Of a stretch of 64,000 bases of DNA, positions 62,010-64,000 are shown piece after piece. The stretch comes from Gracilariopsis chorda (Eukaryota; Rhodophyta; Florideophyceae; Gracilariales; Gracilariaceae), in assembly GCA_003194525.1 (NCBI GenBank), contig NBIV01000102.1:124001-188000 (forward strand). The letters are read 5' to 3'. Position numbers and translations under genes: made by a program. The notes under the pieces are model-generated. The model was given only the letters and a program-made list of their open reading frames with translations, searched no databases and had not been told where the DNA came from. Each line of letters opens with the position of its first letter. Within the stretch, counting starts at the first letter, position 1.

Positions 62010-62113
62010 CGGAAGAGACACTTCGGAATCTTTCTACCAGTAAAGTAAACATGAATTAGTTTTAATTCTCTTCCCGGCGTAGTGCCAAAAACCCATGTCC
62101 AGCTACGTGTATG

Positions 62114-62138
62114 ACACGTGTGTATGCGAGACACGTGT
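62114..62138. promoter_or_regulatory. Two ACACGTGT G-box palindromes
   Basis: GACACGTGT occurs at 62113-62121 and 62130-62138. CACGTG is bound by bHLH and bZIP factors. No gene start nearby is identified, so its meaning is open. Confidence 0.3.
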
Positions 62139-63165
62139 TGAACCGGCAGCCAATCAAAGCTCTCGTGTCCGAGCACCTCCGCAAGTGGCGCATGCGCGGC
62201 GTAGTTTCACAAGTCGATGCGTTTACTCGTAAGGAATGGTGGAGTGGGCGTATGATATACTGTAATGCATATCTCTGACACCAATCGCGGCGGCCTGCCC
62301 GAGTTTCGTCTGCCCGCCATATCTACGCTGCGTAAATGCTCCTTGTCACGGCAGAGCACAGCTTGCTCGTTCGTTCGAGCCGCCGTTTTGCCGACATGGC
62401 CCAACGATAGCACGAGCCATCGTTGTTCGAGTATATCTAAAAAGCGTATCTTCGCTAACGGAGCAGCGCCAACTCGGCTCAGCTTCGTTTACATGTTCGC
62501 GTTGACCGTCGAACAGCGGCCACGAAGCACGGCCCATGAAGCTGCCGCACGTGTCGCACAAGCATAGCATGTTCTCAGCCGCTCAAACAGTCCGGCACGG
62601 ACGAATAAAGTGATCTACCTTCGCTAACATACAAATCACGATGCACCACAAATGTTACAAGGATATGCTTGTGCATGCTTTACTATTCCCATGTGCATGT
62701 ACGTTTGAGTATGCAATGAATGACCATAAAACGATTCTTCTCCCACGTTCATTTTGTAGTACAAAGAAAAAAAGTTGCAGAGAAAAACGCTTTTGTATTT
62801 AGACGCAGAAACGGCTAGTACAGTCCAGGATGTTCGCAACTTGAACAAGCCAACAGGCAGTGCTGAATTGAGGAGGGACGGAGTAGGGCAGCGTGAAGAG
62901 GGGGGCCGGGGGGCGGGAGAGGTAGTGAACGATGCAAGTATAAAGTGTACCTGCTATAAAAAGAGGGATGCTGTGCTGTGCAACTACCACTGTCCGAGCG
63001 GAGCGTGGACGAGTTGAACACATGCTCTGACGAGACGCTCTCCAGATGCATGATGAAAACGATCCCGACGGGACAAGGCTAGCTCCTACGAGGTTCGTGT
63101 GATGAGAAACAAGGAAAGACAAGGGCTTGAATGGGCGGCAGGGAAACGCAGATTGTGCAGGCAGG

Positions 63166-63930
63166 CTATAGGCTCGGGAAGGCAGATGTGTCATCCACAT
63201 CCGGCACGATATCTTGGTCATCTCTGCCATTAGCCCTCCGATGATCAAAGTCATCGTCATTGTGTGTGGTATAGCCACCACGATAAGCGCCACGACCGCC
63301 ACGATGCGGGGCACCACCTCTTCCGGGTGCACCTCGTGCGCCGCGCATGCCGCGTGTTCCTCGTCCAGCACCTCGTCGATCCCTGTATCCGCGTCGATAG
63401 TCACCGCGCCTTCTGTCAGAAGGATCTGGTTTGAAGAACTTCTGAATCTCTGCATTTCTGGCAACGGCGGCTTGCGTGGAGTCCTTGATGGTCTTCGCCT
63501 GCTGTTGGGCCTTGACGGCCACGTCCCGCATGATGGAGTTGTCATCAGGGGCGTCGTTCTTCTTGAGAACACTCATTTTCTCAAAGCCGTCGACGCCGTC
63601 GTTCGGCTGGCGGAGGCCGCGGCTGTTGAGGGAGGCGAGACCGGATGACATGGCGGCTTTCTTCTCCAGATACTCTTCCAAAGTCAAGTCCCTCTGCTTG
63701 AGAGGCTTCTGATCGGGTTGGTCCTTGTCGGCGGGCGCTTGAGGGTCTGCAGCAAGCGCATCGTCGTGGTGTGGTGCGGAGGAGTCATCGTTCTGATTGA
63801 CAGCGGCATCTTGCACATCAACAGCCGGTACGGCAACTTCATCAACGTGTGGCTTTGAAGAAGCGACGTTATCCGGGGTGAGCTCAGAAGCATCCTCCAC
63901 GTCGTCCTGCAAGAGAGCGAACGAGTTCAT
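63166..63930 (-). CDS. SERBP1/Stm1-type (HABP4/PAI-RBP1) mRNA- and ribosome-binding protein
   Basis: Cytoplasmic RNA-binding protein that clamps inactive ribosomes and binds mRNA. The 254-residue product begins MNSFALLQDDVED, the typical short N-terminal motif of the family (NxFxLLxDDxED). Its middle has RDLTLEEYLEKKAAM, the conserved HABP4 block, preceded by an acidic Asp-rich stretch. The C-terminal half has an Arg/Gly-rich region (about 175-220: RRGYRDRRGAGRGTRG...) and an end DDFDHR...DVDDTSAFPSL. An in-frame GTG sits 10 codons upstream (63958-63960); I used the ATG at 63928-63930, which starts the family motif. Single exon as seen, and complete at the right edge of the window. Confidence 0.9.
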   Translation of the reverse strand: MNSFALLQDDVEDASELTPDNVASSKPHVDEVAVPAVDVQDAAVNQNDDSSAPHHDDALAADPQAPADKDQPDQKPLKQRDLTLEEYLEKKAAMSSGLASLNSRGLRQPNDGVDGFEKMSVLKKNDAPDDNSIMRDVAVKAQQQAKTIKDSTQAAVARNAEIQKFFKPDPSDRRRGDYRRGYRDRRGAGRGTRGMRGARGAPGRGGAPHRGGRGAYRGGYTTHNDDDFDHRRANGRDDQDIVPDVDDTSAFPSL

Positions 63931-64000
63931 GTCAAGACGAGCGGAGAGAAACGAAGACACAAGGGGGGGGGAAAGTGCAGCAAAGGGCGCGCGGTGGCGC

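Larger units (their letters stand above)
59489..63165. other. 3.7-kb gene-poor stretch with plastid DNA, hairpins and repeat copy C
   Basis: Holds the hairpin 59524-59555, dispersed repeat copy C (about 59965-60160), a psaD fragment (61738-61922), the hairpin 61985-62009, and a G-box pair (62114-62138). Open frames at 61099-61723 and 62265-62567 show no domain. Confidence 0.55.

Noticed and set aside
1-64000. CRISPR arrays, operons, rRNA, phage or bacterial mobile systems
   Set aside because: No regularly spaced repeats; genes are eukaryotic with separate promoters and introns; no phage or defence-type proteins recognised.

Overview
This window is eukaryotic nuclear DNA, most likely from a red alga or another alga with a red-type plastid. 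Cytosolic-type eukaryotic genes support this: 60S L26, HSP90 ending in EEVD, a B-type CDK, RTRAF, a BEACH-WD40 protein, and BRL1. Most genes are single-exon. The few introns I could place are short (59 to 130 nt), GT-AG, and often have a CTAAC/CTGAC-like branch site. There are also a thioredoxin with a transit peptide and a decayed piece of psaD. psaD is plastid-encoded in the red lineage, so the piece looks like plastid DNA moved to the nucleus. The lineage call is inference; no marker here settles the genus.

Layout. 0-4 kb: RPL26, a three-exon SMP/EF-hand/C2 membrane-contact protein, and a small unknown gene. 4-8 kb: no gene; repeat debris including a copy of a dispersed repeat that looks split by an ~870 bp insertion. 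8-17 kb: a type II membrane glycosyltransferase, plastid thioredoxin, RTRAF, mitochondrial TAM41, a CDKB-like kinase and a C2H2 zinc-finger factor. 17-24 kb: HSP90, BRL1 and a second C2H2 factor. 24-39 kb: gene-poor, holding a membrane protein of unknown family, a possible PC4-like fragment, a CX5R phosphatase, a frameshifted SANT-like DNA-binding protein, two LINE-like remnants and several dispersed repeats. 39-60 kb: a metabolic and housekeeping stretch with a mannitol dehydrogenase-family enzyme, a CNNM transporter, histidinol dehydrogenase head-to-head with a histidinol-phosphate aminotransferase-like gene, phosphoacetylglucosamine mutase convergent with PanB, an mTERF protein, an EF-hand protein and a FAN-like BEACH-WD40 gene. 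60-64 kb: gene-poor with the psaD fragment and strong hairpins, ending in a SERBP1/Stm1-type mRNA-binding protein.

The genes are mostly functionally unrelated neighbours. The exception is the divergent histidine pair, which would catalyse late steps of one pathway and shares a ~790 bp promoter region holding three near-identical TGACATGTCA-type palindromes. Several reading frames are interrupted by single-base changes in homopolymers (BEACH-WD40 gene at an A5 run, SANT-like gene at a C6 run). These could be assembly errors or real decay. I found no convincing tRNA, rRNA, CRISPR array or new multi-gene defence-like system.
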